From assembly GCA_021568835.1 (NCBI GenBank), contig JAKGSH010000004.1, positions 62,001 through 126,000 on the forward strand: a DNA stretch of 64,000 bases. The letters are read 5' to 3'. The DNA is from Streptomyces sp. Tue 6430 (lineage in GTDB: Bacteria; Actinomycetota; Actinomycetes; Streptomycetales; Streptomycetaceae). A program made the position numbers and the translations under genes. Positions 7,122 through 19,154 of this stretch are shown one piece after another (positions within the stretch are counted from its first letter, which is position 1; each line of letters begins with the position of its first letter). Below the pieces are notes generated by a model, which worked only from the letters and a program-made list of their open reading frames with translations, did no database searches and was not told the origin of the DNA.

Positions 7122-9415
7122 CATCCCCACCGGCGCCGTGCCCGAGACCCGACTGCGCGGGCGGCGTCATCATGGTGACCGGCTTCTGCGACACCTGTCA
7201 CCGCCGTCCGCCCGGCAGAGCCGGGACGGCCCCGGCGCGGCCCGCCACCGCCCCCGGGGCGCCCGCGCGCCCGACCGCCGATCCGACCGCCGATCCGACT
7301 GCCGACGCGCTCGACAACGACGGCCTGCTGATCCTGCCGTACGTCCCCTCCCCGGACCCGTCCGAGGCGGCGCCCGCCACCGCCAGCCCGCCCACCGGGG
7401 GCCGGCGCTGCGGCGTCGACAACTGCGCCGGCACCATCGGCGTCGCCTACGCCGGCGGCCCCGCCCTCACCCACGGCTACTGCCCCCAGTGCGGGCGGGA
7501 GTACTCCTTCGAACCGCGGCTGAGGCCCGGCGACCGGGTGGGCGGCCACTACCGGGTGCTCGGCTACCTCGACGTGGGCGGCATCGGCTGGGTCCACCTG
7601 GCGGAGGACACCAGGGTGCCGGACCTGCACGTCGTCCTCAAGGGGCTGATCAACACCGGCGACGCCGTCGCCCGGCGGTCGGCCGTCGAGGAGCGCCGCT
7701 CGCTCACCACGCTCCACCACCGGGACATCGTGCGCATCGTGACGTACGTGCAGCACCAGGAGCCCGGCGAGCGGGAACCCACCGGTTACCTCGTGATGGA
7801 GTACGTCGGCGGCCGCTCGCTCGACTGGATCCGGCGCGCCCCCGAGGAGGAGCTGACACGCCTGTTCGGCGGCTCCTTCGGCATCGGCCACGTCATCACC
7901 TACGGCTGCAAGATCCTCGGCGCCCTGGAGTACCTGCACGCCCGGGGGCTGCTGTACTGCGACATGAAGCCCGACAACGTCATCCACTACGGGCGCGACA
8001 TCAAGGTCATCGACCTCGGCGCCATCCGGCGGACCGACGACCGCACCTCCAGCCTCGTCTACACGTCGGGGTACGCGCCGGCGAAGCCGGAACGCGACGC
8101 GCGGGGCTTCCACATCGACACCGACCTGTACACCGTCGGCAAGACGCTGGAGACCCTCGCCGCCCGCGCCGAGCCGGCCGCCGGGCTGGCCGCCCGTTCG
8201 TTCGACGCGCTGATCAGACGCGCCACCCACGCCGAATGGGCGGCCCGCTTCGGCTCCGCCGCCGAGATGTCCCGCCAACTGTGGGAGGTGCTGCGCGAGC
8301 ACCGGGCGCTCAGCGGGCACGAGCCCTACCCGGAACGCTCCACCCGCTTCGCGCCGACGGCGGCGGTCTTCGGCACGGCGCTCGGCACGGTCCCCGCGCC
8401 GGCCCACTGGACCGGTGGCTCCGGTCCCGGGGTGCCGGGACTGCCGGTCGGCGCGCCGGATCCCGCGGACACCGCGCGGGCCCTGCCCGTGCCGATCCCC
8501 GACCCGCACGACCCCGCCGCCGTGCTGCTCGGCGGTCTGGTGTCCGGCAGCCCGGAGCGCATCGCGGAACGGGCCGAACGGGACCCGGCGCTCGACACGG
8601 TGGAGACCTCGCTGTGGCTGTGCCGCGCCCATCTCGACGCCGGGGACACCGACCGGGCGGGCCACTGGCTCGACAGGGCCGGGCGGCAGAGCGGTGCCTA
8701 CGACTGGCGGATCTACTGGCACCGGGGCCTGTTGTGGCTGACGGACGGTCAGGTCCAGCGGGCGGAAGGCGAGTTCGCCGCGGTCTACGCCGCGCTGCCC
8801 GGCGAGTCGGCGCCGAAACTGGCCCTCGGTTTCTGCGCGGAGCACCTCGCGGCCGCGGAACGTCAGACCGAGGCCTACTACGAGGCCGTGTGGCGGCGGG
8901 ACCGCACGCAGGGCAGCGCGGCGTTCGGGCTCGCCCGGCTCCATCTGCGCGGCGGGGACCGGGCCCGGGCCGTCGCGGTGCTCGACGAGGTGCCGACCAC
9001 CTCACGGCACTACGACGCCGCACGCGTCGCCGCGGTCCGGGTGCTCACCGGCCGGCTGGACGCCTCCGGGCCCACGGCGGAGCAGTTGGCCGACGCGGAC
9101 CGGCGGCTGGCCCTGCTCGAGGAGCACCTGTCCGGCAGCGGGACGTGGGACCGGCTGCTCGCCGAGGTCCGCGGCAACGCCTTCGCCTGCCGTCCGCCCG
9201 ACGGCTGGGGGCCCCGCTTCCCGGCCGGTGACCGGTTCGGTCCGGTGGACACGCCGCGGGCCCTGAGCGCGCTGCTCTCGCGCTCGCTGAAGAGGCTCGC
9301 GGACCAGGCGGGTGACGCCGCCGAGCGCGGCGACCTGCTCGACCGGGCGTACGCGGTCCTGCCGCGGGCCGCCGGTCTGCGGGAGCTGCTGCACGGATGG
9401 CGGCGGACGCCGTGA
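7118..9415 (+). CDS. pknG: PknG-like serine/threonine protein kinase with zinc ribbons and TPR domain
   Basis: A 765-residue soluble kinase. Two N-terminal zinc-ribbon halves carry Cys8, 13, 24, 27 and Cys98, 103, 122, 125, in place of the rubredoxin-like domain of mycobacterial PknG. The kinase domain (about 145-410) has a PknG-style glycine loop (GYLDVGGIGWVHLA), Lys175, the catalytic loop YCDMKPDN (Asp282, Lys284, Asn287) and IDLGA in place of DFG. The C-terminal third (about 500-700) is TPR-like and closely parallels PknG in DWRIYWHRGLLWL and PGESAPKLAL. The ATG overlaps the protease stop, with AAGGAGGTG upstream. In mycobacteria PknG acts with GlnX and GlnH to couple amino-acid availability to 2-oxoglutarate metabolism; analogues of both follow downstream here. 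Confidence 0.9.
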   Translation: MTSPPAPCPRPDCAGGVIMVTGFCDTCHRRPPGRAGTAPARPATAPGAPARPTADPTADPTADALDNDGLLILPYVPSPDPSEAAPATASPPTGGRRCGVDNCAGTIGVAYAGGPALTHGYCPQCGREYSFEPRLRPGDRVGGHYRVLGYLDVGGIGWVHLAEDTRVPDLHVVLKGLINTGDAVARRSAVEERRSLTTLHHRDIVRIVTYVQHQEPGEREPTGYLVMEYVGGRSLDWIRRAPEEELTRLFGGSFGIGHVITYGCKILGALEYLHARGLLYCDMKPDNVIHYGRDIKVIDLGAIRRTDDRTSSLVYTSGYAPAKPERDARGFHIDTDLYTVGKTLETLAARAEPAAGLAARSFDALIRRATHAEWAARFGSAAEMSRQLWEVLREHRALSGHEPYPERSTRFAPTAAVFGTALGTVPAPAHWTGGSGPGVPGLPVGAPDPADTARALPVPIPDPHDPAAVLLGGLVSGSPERIAERAERDPALDTVETSLWLCRAHLDAGDTDRAGHWLDRAGRQSGAYDWRIYWHRGLLWLTDGQVQRAEGEFAAVYAALPGESAPKLALGFCAEHLAAAERQTEAYYEAVWRRDRTQGSAAFGLARLHLRGGDRARAVAVLDEVPTTSRHYDAARVAAVRVLTGRLDASGPTAEQLADADRRLALLEEHLSGSGTWDRLLAEVRGNAFACRPPDGWGPRFPAGDRFGPVDTPRALSALLSRSLKRLADQAGDAAERGDLLDRAYAVLPRAAGLRELLHGWRRTP

Positions 9416-9578
9416 GGGGGCGAGGGCATGGGGCGGGAGCGGCGTCGGCCGTTCGCAGGGCCGGGGCACCCCCTCCGGGAGAGGGACTTCCGCGACGCAC
9501 ACCGGAACCGCGGGCGGCACGCCGACGGGTCCGGACCGGGCCGACGGCCCGCCGACGAGGGCGAGGAGCACCGACACC

Positions 9579-11073
9579 GTGGACACAGGGGCGGCATCAG
9601 CGAACAGGGACCCGGACGGCACGGCCGCGTCAGGCTCGGGGACGGCGGGGGGCGCCTCGGCCGCCCTCGAGATCAGCCAGTGGAAGTACCTGTCCGGCCG
9701 GGCGCGCGAACCGCAGATGCACGCCATCGTGACCGTCCGGGCGGACGGCACCGGCGCCGGCGGCGCCACGGGTCCCGTACTGGCGCAGGTGCTGGCCGTC
9801 GACTGCTCCAGTTCGATGGCCTATCCGCAGGAGAAGCTGCGCGCGGCCCACCAGGCCGCCGTGGCGGCGCTGCGGCTGCTCCCCGACGGCACCCCCTTCG
9901 CCGTGGTCCGGGGCACCGAGTCGGCGAGCATGGTGTACCCGACGACGGAGACCACGGTCCGGGCGGACGCCCGGCACCGTGCGGAGGCGGAGCGGGCCGT
10001 GCACCGCCTGGTCGCGGGCGGCGGCACCTGCATCGGCAGCTGGCTCGACCTGTCGCGCCGGCTGCTGACGGAGGCGGACGCGCCCATCGGACACGTCCTG
10101 CTGCTGACCGACGGCAAGAACCAGCACGACGACCTGATGCCGCTGGCGGACGTCCTGGAGGCCTGCGCGGGGCGCTTCGTGTGCGACGCCTGGGGCATCG
10201 GCGACGGCTGGGACGGCCGGGAGCTGCTGCGCGTCACCGGCCGTCTGCACGGCCGGGCCTCCTCCGTGCAGGACGAGGCGGAGCTCGCGCACGAGTACGA
10301 GCGGCTGATGCACCGGCTGCTCGCCAAGAGCCTTCCCGAGCTGGTGGTCTCGGTGACCCCCATGGCCGGGGCCGGGGTGCGCTACCTCAAGCAGGTCTTC
10401 CCCACCGAGGTCGAACTCGATCCGGTCGGCACGGACGGCGACGGGACGCGGCGGTTCGTCACACGGGCGTGGGGCGACGAGACCCGCCGCTACCAGCTGT
10501 GCCTGTCCGCCGACCCCACCGGGCGGCCCCGTGGGGAGGACCTCCAGCTCGCGGTGGTGTCCCTCGACGTTCCCGGTGGTGACGGGGTGGAGCTGACGCC
10601 GCCCGGCCCTGCCTGGTGCACTGGACCGACGACGTGGCGCTGTCCGGGCACAGCGACGTCCACGTCGAGCACTTCGAGCAGCACCGGCGGCTCGGCGAGG
10701 CCGTCGCGGCCGCCACCGACGCCCACCGCGACGGTGCGCGTGACGCGGCACGGCACCACCTGGCAGGGCCGTGCGGCTCGCCCACGCCATCGGCGCCGAC
10801 CAGGCGCTCGCCCGGCTGGAGCGGCTCGTGGAGATCGACGACCCCGCGGCGGGGCGGGTCCGGCTGCGGCCCGGCGTGGCGGCCGTCGACTTCGAGCATC
10901 TGATCACCGCCAGCAGTCACAGCACGTACGGCCCCGCGTCGGGCACCGCCGACCCGGTGGCCGCCGGCGGGCCGGACGCGGCGATGCTGCGGTGCCCGGC
11001 CTGCGAGGGGGAGGTGCCCGCGGCGGCACGCTTCTGTCCGCTGTGCGGGCACGGACTCCGGGGGCGGCCGTGA
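9579..11073 (+). CDS. VWA domain protein with C-terminal zinc ribbon (reading broken twice)
   Basis: About 498 residues once two missing bases are allowed for, near 10605 and 10765. The VWA domain (about 65-250) has the MIDAS motif DCSSS (Asp75, Ser77, Ser79) and LLLTDGKNQHDD. A beta-sandwich and a helical hairpin follow. The C-terminus is a zinc ribbon (CPACEGEVPAAARFCPLCGH) reminiscent of the ribbons on the neighbouring kinase. I chose GTG 9579, 12 nt after GAGGAG; the 163 nt upstream hold no convincing coding sequence. The stop overlaps the next start (GTGA). A metal-dependent adaptor binding the kinase or protease is inferred. As given, the reading frame shifts by -1 twice, which I attribute to sequence error. 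Confidence 0.75.
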
Positions 11074-11975
11074 GCACCACCGGGCGGGACCTGACCCGCA
11101 GGCTGCGGCTGCTCCTGGTCCTCGGGGCCGTCACCACGCTCGCCCTGTTCGCCGCCTACCGGGGCGTGCACGACGACACGGTGCCGCTGGCGTCGTCGAG
11201 CGCTCCGGGGATCCTGGCCGTGGACACCGCGAGGACCGCGCTGCAACGGGCGCAGGCGGCCGTCGACGGGCGCCGGGCGGCGGGTGACACGACCGGTGAG
11301 TTCCACACGCAGATGTCGGTCGCCCTCCAGGGCATCGCCGTCGCGGCCTCGGAGAACGTCACCGGCCCGGCGGACCGGCACACCCTGCAGACCGTCACCG
11401 GGCTGATCACCGTCTACTCGGCCTGGGTGGAGCGGGCCGGCAAGGAGACGGACCCGTCGCTGCGCGAGGCCTACCTGCACTACGCCGGACAAGGCAGCGA
11501 CGACATCGTCGACCGCCTCGACGAGCTGCGCGCCGCACAGGTGCGGGTCGCCCGGGAACAGGCCTCCTTCCCCTGGCCGTTGCGGCTGGGCTGGGGAGCG
11601 GCCCTGGTGCTGTGCCTCGCCCTGTGCGCGGCCCTGGTGGAGGCGCAGCGGTTCGCGCGGCTCCGCTTCCGCAGCGCGGTGCACCCGCCCCTGCTCGCCG
11701 CCACGGTGCTGTGCGCGAGCGGGGTGGCGGTCCTCGGCTGGTTCACCGTACGGGCGCACGCGGCGATGCGCGACTCCCTCGCGGAGCTGCGCACGACCCG
11801 GTCCGCGGACGAGATCCCCGAGGCCGGCGCGGACGTGGGGCGGTACCTGGCGGACGCGGGTCTGTGGGCGTCCCTGTCCGTGTGGATCCTGGTGGGAGGG
11901 GCGTTGCTGATGGCGCTGACATGGGTGGGGCTGTGGCCGCGCGTCGCCGAGTACCGGTTCAGGGTGCCGCGATGA
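11070..11975 (+). CDS. GlnX-like membrane sensor protein
   Basis: A 301-residue membrane protein: TM1 at about 12-28, an extracytoplasmic helical region of about 150 residues (repeating TARTALQRAQAA-like amphipathic helices), then three further TM segments at about 175-195, 210-230 and 268-290. This topology, position and gene order match GlnX, which in Mycobacterium relays the state of the binding protein GlnH to PknG. The start GTG overlaps the VWA stop; the stop overlaps the solute-binding protein start (ATGA). The assignment rests on context and topology rather than recognised motifs. Confidence 0.65.
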   Translation: MSTTGRDLTRRLRLLLVLGAVTTLALFAAYRGVHDDTVPLASSSAPGILAVDTARTALQRAQAAVDGRRAAGDTTGEFHTQMSVALQGIAVAASENVTGPADRHTLQTVTGLITVYSAWVERAGKETDPSLREAYLHYAGQGSDDIVDRLDELRAAQVRVAREQASFPWPLRLGWGAALVLCLALCAALVEAQRFARLRFRSAVHPPLLAATVLCASGVAVLGWFTVRAHAAMRDSLAELRTTRSADEIPEAGADVGRYLADAGLWASLSVWILVGGALLMALTWVGLWPRVAEYRFRVPR

Positions 11976-13204
11976 GACGCCTTCGGCCCCGCACGCTCGG
12001 CGTCGTCTGCGTCTGTCTGGTCCTGCTCGCGGCCGGGGTGGTCACGGGGGTGCGGTGGGCGCGCGGCTGGACGGGCTCGGTGACCGTGCTGGCCAACTGG
12101 AGCGGCGCCGAGAAGGACCAGTTCGAGCGGGCCATGCGGCGCTTCGAGGACGAGTACCGCATCGACGTCGTCTACCAGGGCAGCTCCGCGCTGAGCCAGG
12201 TGCTGGCCGCCGACCTGGCGGCCGGGACCCAGCCGGACGTGGCCGTGCTGCCCGGCCCGGGCGAGCTGATGGCCTACGCGGCCGAGGGCCGGCTGGAGCC
12301 GCTGGACGGCCTGTTCGAGGCCGGCGCCTACGACCGGGTGTGGATGCCGAAGGTGGCGGGCGAGGACGGCCGGGAACGCACCTACTGGCTGCCGGTCAAG
12401 ACCGGCCTCAAGAGCATGGTCTGGCACGCGGGCGGCCTGTCGGCGGACCGGATCGCCCGGACCGCCGCCGAGCCCGGCGGCTGGTGCCTGGCCATGGGGT
12501 CCGGCGCGACCTCCGGCTGGCCGGGCACCGACTGGGTGGAGGACGTCCTGCTCCAGCAGGCCGGCCCGCGGGTCTACGAGCAGTGGGCGACCGGCGGCAT
12601 CGCGTGGACGGACCCCCGGGTGCGCAGGGCCTGGCGGACGTGGGGCGACATGGTGGGCGCCGGCGACAGGGCCCGCGTCGGCCACATGCTCCAGGACGAC
12701 TTCGGCCAGGACTGCCCGCGACAGCGCCTGGAGCACCAGGGGTCGTTCCGGGACACCCACTGGAAGCGGGTCGCGGGCGACTTCGTCCACTCCTCCGAGG
12801 TGATCCCCGGTGCGGGAGGCGGTTCCGGCCGGTGGGAGGTCTCCGGCGACCTCGCGGCCCTGCTGAACGCGACCGACGAGGCCCGGCAGCTGATCCGCTT
12901 CCTGGCCGACCCCGGCACCGCGCTGCCGGACTTCTCGGCCAACCGGAAGGCCGCGGCACCGGACGGTCACCGGGATCCCCTGAAGCGGAAGGTCGGCGCG
13001 ATCCTGCGCGGCTCCGAGCGCCATCTGTGCTGGGACGCCTCCGACACCATGCCCCCCGCCCTGCGCGACGCCTTCCACCAGGCGGTCCTGCGCTTCCTCG
13101 TCGCGCCCGGCGGGCTGGACGGACAACTGCGGGCCCTGCAGGCCCTGAACGGCGGACCGCGCCCGACACTGCCGGTGTGCGGCACCGGCCCGGCGACGAA
13201 CTGA
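11972..13204 (+). CDS. Membrane-anchored extracellular solute-binding protein (family 1 type)
   Basis: A 410-residue protein with one N-terminal hydrophobic anchor (about 9-27), no lipobox, and a family-1 binding-protein core: TVLANWSGAEKDQFERAMRR near the start, SALSQVLAADLAAGTQPDVAVL, and WEVSGDLAALLNATDEARQL late. No ABC permease or ATPase genes accompany it. It overlaps the GlnX-like gene by 4 nt. By analogy with GlnH it is probably a ligand sensor presenting to the GlnX-like protein, not a transporter component. The ligand is unknown; the fold suggests sugars or oligomers rather than the amino acids bound by GlnH. Confidence 0.8.
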   Translation: MRRLRPRTLGVVCVCLVLLAAGVVTGVRWARGWTGSVTVLANWSGAEKDQFERAMRRFEDEYRIDVVYQGSSALSQVLAADLAAGTQPDVAVLPGPGELMAYAAEGRLEPLDGLFEAGAYDRVWMPKVAGEDGRERTYWLPVKTGLKSMVWHAGGLSADRIARTAAEPGGWCLAMGSGATSGWPGTDWVEDVLLQQAGPRVYEQWATGGIAWTDPRVRRAWRTWGDMVGAGDRARVGHMLQDDFGQDCPRQRLEHQGSFRDTHWKRVAGDFVHSSEVIPGAGGGSGRWEVSGDLAALLNATDEARQLIRFLADPGTALPDFSANRKAAAPDGHRDPLKRKVGAILRGSERHLCWDASDTMPPALRDAFHQAVLRFLVAPGGLDGQLRALQALNGGPRPTLPVCGTGPATN

Positions 13205-13254
13205 CGGCGCTGTGGCACGATTTCCCCTCAGCCGCACCGTTCTGGGGGGACATC

Positions 13255-13701
13255 ATGCGCATGCGCGTCTCGGTCGTCGTCGCCGCGGGGCTCCTCGCCC
13301 TCACGGCCTGCTCGTCCGGCAAGGAGGACGGCGCGTCCGCGAGCGACTCCGGTCCCGCCGACGCCGAGCGGACCGTGGCCGTCCCCGAGGAGCACGAGGG
13401 GGACGACCTGGAGGCCGCCGCGGCGGTCTACACCTCGGCCTACTTCGCGGGCGACGCCGGCACGGCGTACGGCATGCTCTCCGCGCGCTGCCGCGAGGAG
13501 ACCGGCGCGGACGCGTACGCCGCCCTCGTGAAGCGGGCGAACGCCGACCACGGGCCGGACCACCCGGCGACCGACGTGCGGGCCGAGGTGTCCGGCAAGC
13601 TCGGCCGCGTCAGCTACAAGGTCCAGGGCCTGCCCGAGTTCGACCGGCGGGCGCAGCCGTGGGCGCTGGAGGACGGCGGCTGGAAGTACGACGCCTGCTG
13701 A
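13255..13701 (+). CDS. Small secreted lipoprotein of unknown function
   Basis: A 148-residue lipoprotein: signal peptide with lipobox LTAC (Cys at about 20), a Ser/Asp/Glu-rich linker, then a compact domain with two to three Cys resembling DUF4878/NTF2-like lipoproteins (AAAVYTSAYFAGDAGTAYGM, RAEVSGKLGRVSYKVQGL, ALEDGGWKYDAC). It starts at ATG 13255 behind a G-rich ribosome site and lies 50 nt after the solute-binding protein, so it is probably the last gene of the module. Confidence 0.75.
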   Translation: MRMRVSVVVAAGLLALTACSSGKEDGASASDSGPADAERTVAVPEEHEGDDLEAAAAVYTSAYFAGDAGTAYGMLSARCREETGADAYAALVKRANADHGPDHPATDVRAEVSGKLGRVSYKVQGLPEFDRRAQPWALEDGGWKYDAC

Positions 13702-13840
13702 GCTCCTCCCGCGCCGGCTTCCCGTCGCGCGGCACCCGGTCCCGTCGCCGGACGACGGGGCCGGCCGGCCGGGAACCGGGCTCCCACCGCCGTACGGCGC
13801 CGCACACGTGCGCCACGGCCGGGGGAGGAGGGCGGGTCCG

Positions 13841-13870
13841 CCTCCGGGCCCGGAGACCGGGGCCCGGAGG
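13841..13870. terminator. Bidirectional hairpin between convergent genes
   Basis: An 11-bp perfect stem (13841-13851 with 13860-13870) and 8-nt loop lies between the lipoprotein gene and the convergent beta-glucosidase gene. Confidence 0.7.
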
Positions 13871-13917
13871 CGTCGTGGTGCGGAGGCGTCGTGGTGCGGC
13901 GCCTGCCGGGCGGCGGC

Positions 13918-16459
<2,542 letters not shown>

Positions 16460-16471
16460 GGGGACTCCTGG

Positions 16472-17458
16472 TCAGGACGTGCGGGAGCGCAGGCGCTTGA
16501 TCAGGCGCTGCGTGACGAAGACGAGGACGAGCAGCAGGAACATCGCCCAGGCGACGGTCGCCGAGCGGCCCATCTGGTAGTTCTTCCAGCCCTCCTCGTA
16601 CAGCAGCAGCCCCAGCGTCTGGTACTGGTTGTCCGCGCCGCCCGTCACGCCGTTGGGCCCCTGACCGAAGATCAGCGGTTCGCCGAACAGCTGCGTCGCG
16701 CCGATGGTGGACAGCACGATGGTGAAGACGATGGTGGAGCGGATCCCGGGCACGGTGACGTTCGTGAACTGCTTCCAGCGGGAGGCGCCGTCGATGGCGG
16801 CGGCCTCGTAGCGGTCGGCCGGGATGGCCTGCATGGCGGCCAGGTACAGCAGCGCGTTGTACCCGGTCCAGCGCCAGATGACGATGGTGGAGATCGCGGC
16901 CTGGGCGGGCCACTTGTCGGCCTCCCAGTCGACCGGGTCCAGGCCGACCAGGCCGAGCGACCAGTTGATCATGCCGAAGTCGCGTTCGAACAGCATGGTG
17001 AACACGAGGGCGGCGGCGCCGACCGAGGTGGCGTAGGGGACGAGCGAGGCGATGCGGAAGAAGAGCGAGCCGCGCATCCTGTAGTTGAGCAGGTGGGCCA
17101 GGCCGAGCGCCATCAGCAGCTGCGGCACCGTGGAGATGACGCCGATGGTGATGGTGTTCGCCGTCGCGTTCCAGAACCGGGAGTCGTTCCAGAGGTCGAC
17201 GTAGTTGTCGAACGCCACCCACTCCATGACGTCGAGGGTGGCCAGTTCCACCCGGTGCAGGGAGATCCAGGACGTGTAGACGAGGGGGTAGAAGCTGAAC
17301 GCGGCGAACACGACGAAGAACGGGGCGACGAACGCGTACGGTGCGCCCTTGACGTCCAGCCGGTGCAGCAGCGCACCGCGCCGGCCGGCGCCGTCCGGCT
17401 CGGGCGCCGGTCCCCGGCGCCCCTCGCCGGCCCGGTCCTTGGTGGTGGAGGTGGCCAC
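16472..17458 (-). CDS. Carbohydrate ABC transporter permease, MalF type
   Basis: A 328-residue membrane protein with six TM helices and the EAA motif YEAAAIDGASRWKQFTNVTV. A hydrophilic N-terminal extension of about 40 residues precedes TM1. The GTG at 17458 follows an AAAGGA site; longer forms run back into the hairpin region and are unlikely. It pairs with the MalG-type permease and the binding lipoprotein encoded upstream. Confidence 0.92.
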   Translation of the reverse strand: MATSTTKDRAGEGRRGPAPEPDGAGRRGALLHRLDVKGAPYAFVAPFFVVFAAFSFYPLVYTSWISLHRVELATLDVMEWVAFDNYVDLWNDSRFWNATANTITIGVISTVPQLLMALGLAHLLNYRMRGSLFFRIASLVPYATSVGAAALVFTMLFERDFGMINWSLGLVGLDPVDWEADKWPAQAAISTIVIWRWTGYNALLYLAAMQAIPADRYEAAAIDGASRWKQFTNVTVPGIRSTIVFTIVLSTIGATQLFGEPLIFGQGPNGVTGGADNQYQTLGLLLYEEGWKNYQMGRSATVAWAMFLLLVLVFVTQRLIKRLRSRTS

Positions 17459-17491
17459 CGGAGTTCCTTTCTGAGAGCGGAGGGGTGAGCC

Positions 17492-17536
17492 GGCCGCCCG
17501 GGCCCGCCGCCGAGGGGCGGGCGGGCCCGGGTGGCC
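17492..17536. promoter_or_regulatory. Intra-operon hairpin between binding-protein and permease genes
   Basis: A 17-bp stem (17492-17508 with 17520-17536, one G-T mismatch) and an 11-nt loop lies in the 91-bp gap after the binding-protein stop. Such structures commonly stabilise the upstream transcript or attenuate read-through, giving excess binding protein over permeases. Confidence 0.65.
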
Positions 17537-17549
17537 GGAGGGCGACGGG

Positions 17550-18859
17550 TCAGCCGACCGCCTTCTCGATGCGCTCCGCGGTGGTCTTCCAGGCCTCGTC
17601 ACGCGAGGTGCCCTGCTGCTCGATCAGGGTCAGGCCCTGCGAGAAGGTGTCCTTGATCGTGCCGTCCTTGCGGCCGAGGACCTGCTTGTCCGGGATCTCG
17701 CGGGCGGCCGCGCCGAAGATCTGGCCGATGGGGGCGTCGCTGAAGTACTCGGAGGTGACGTTCTGCACCGCGGGCATCTCCAGCGCCTTCTGCGAGGACG
17801 GGACGCTGCCCTGCTTCTGGAAGATGTGCGCCTGCTGTTCGGGCGCGGTCAGCCAGGCGACGAGCTTCTTGGCCTCCTCCTTCACCGGGCTCTGCTCGAC
17901 CACCCCGAGGAAGGAACCGCCCCAGTTGGCGCCCTTGGGCGCCTTGGCGACGTCCCACTTGCCCTTGTTGGCGGCGCCGGCCTTCTCGCCGATGTGGCCG
18001 AGCATCCAGGCCGGGCAGACGGTCGTGGCGAAGGTGCCGTTGGCCAGGCCGGGGTCCCAACCGGGCTGGAACTGGCGGAGCTTGGCGGTCAGGCCGGCCT
18101 CCGCGGCGTCGGCGGCGAGGTTCCAGGCCTCCTTGACGGCGGGTTCTCGTCGTAGATCAGGTCGCCCTTGGCGTTGTAGTACTGCTCGGAGTAGCCGTAG
18201 ACCATGGCGTTGAACAGGCCGCTCGCCGCGTCCATGTACGCCACTTTGCCGCCCTTGAAGTCCTTCTTGAAGGTGCGTCCGACCTCGACGTACTTCTTCC
18301 AGTCGCCCTGCCAGAGCTTGGCGACCTCCTCGCGGTCGGTGGGCAGACCGGCCTTCTCGAAGTAGTCCTTGCGGTAACAGACGGCCATGGGGCCGATGTC
18401 GGTGCCCAGTCCGAGCACCTTGCCGTCCGCGGTGGTGATCTGGGACTGCTTCCACGGCAGGAAGTGGTCGGTGCCGGTCACGTCGGAGAAGTCCGCGAAC
18501 TTGTCGGCCTGGGTGTCGACGATCTCCTTGGCCCGGCCGATCTCGATGCCCTGGATGTCCTTCAGGCCCTTGCCCCCGGCCAGGCGGGTCTGCAGGGCGG
18601 TGTAGTACGTCTGCTCGTCACCGGCCACCTCGGCCTTGATGTCGACGTTCGGGTTCTCCTTCTCGTACTGCTCGAGCAGGCCCGTCTCCTTGAAGCCCAT
18701 CACCCCGTACATGCCCATGGTGATGGTGACCTTGCCGTCCTTCTTGCCGCCACCCGTCGCCGAGTCGTCACCGCCTCCACAGCCGACGACGAGCGCGAGC
18801 GCACCGGCGGCCGCGACGACCGCGGCCGCCCGCGTGCGCGGGGTCCTGTGAGTGCTCAT
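17550..18859 (-). CDS. Sugar ABC transporter substrate-binding lipoprotein (reading broken once)
   Basis: About 436 residues. A lipoprotein signal ending LVVGC precedes a family-1 solute-binding fold (TITMGMYGVMGFKETGLLEQ, GLGTDIGPMAVCYRKDYFEK, TVCPAWMLGHIGEK). One missing base near 18150 separates the halves. The ATG at 18859 is preceded by AGGAGGA. It is the first gene of the uptake operon, divergent from a LacI regulator and close to two operator palindromes. Substrate inferred as cellobiose or another beta-glucoside from the linked GH1 enzyme. Confidence 0.88.
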
Positions 18860-18932
18860 GAATGTCCTCCTAGCGACGGCGCTGACGCACCGGAGTGGCG
18901 GGTTGCGGGTGGGGCAGGGCGGCACGACACGT

Positions 18933-18972
18933 GGTGGGAACGTGCCCACCAGACGGTGGGAACGTTCCCACC
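18933..18972. promoter_or_regulatory. Two LacI-family operators upstream of the sugar uptake operon
   Basis: GGTGGGAACGTTCCCACC (18955-18972) is a perfect 18-bp palindrome. A near-copy at 18933-18950 has one changed base in the right half. Their centres are 22 bp apart, about two helical turns. The core TGGGAACGTTCCCA differs from the known CebR box TGGGAGCGCTCCCA only in the central bases. Confidence 0.85.
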
Positions 18973-19154
18973 GGCGGATGGAAGACTCGTGGCAGCGAAC
19001 GGCCATGTCAATGACTTGAAAACAATTCGTTGCCGAACCGGACGCGCGGCGTTCGCTTCACGACCTTTCGGGGTGCCTCCGCCACCGTGGCGTCTGCCAC
19101 AATTGCCGCTGGTCACGTCCGCGGCGCCGCCGCGGCAGCCGCCCGGAGGAGCAG

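Noticed and set aside
7031..8944. Long minus-strand frame opposite the PknG-like kinase
   Set aside because: GC-rich antisense shadow; the kinase motifs on the plus strand are decisive.
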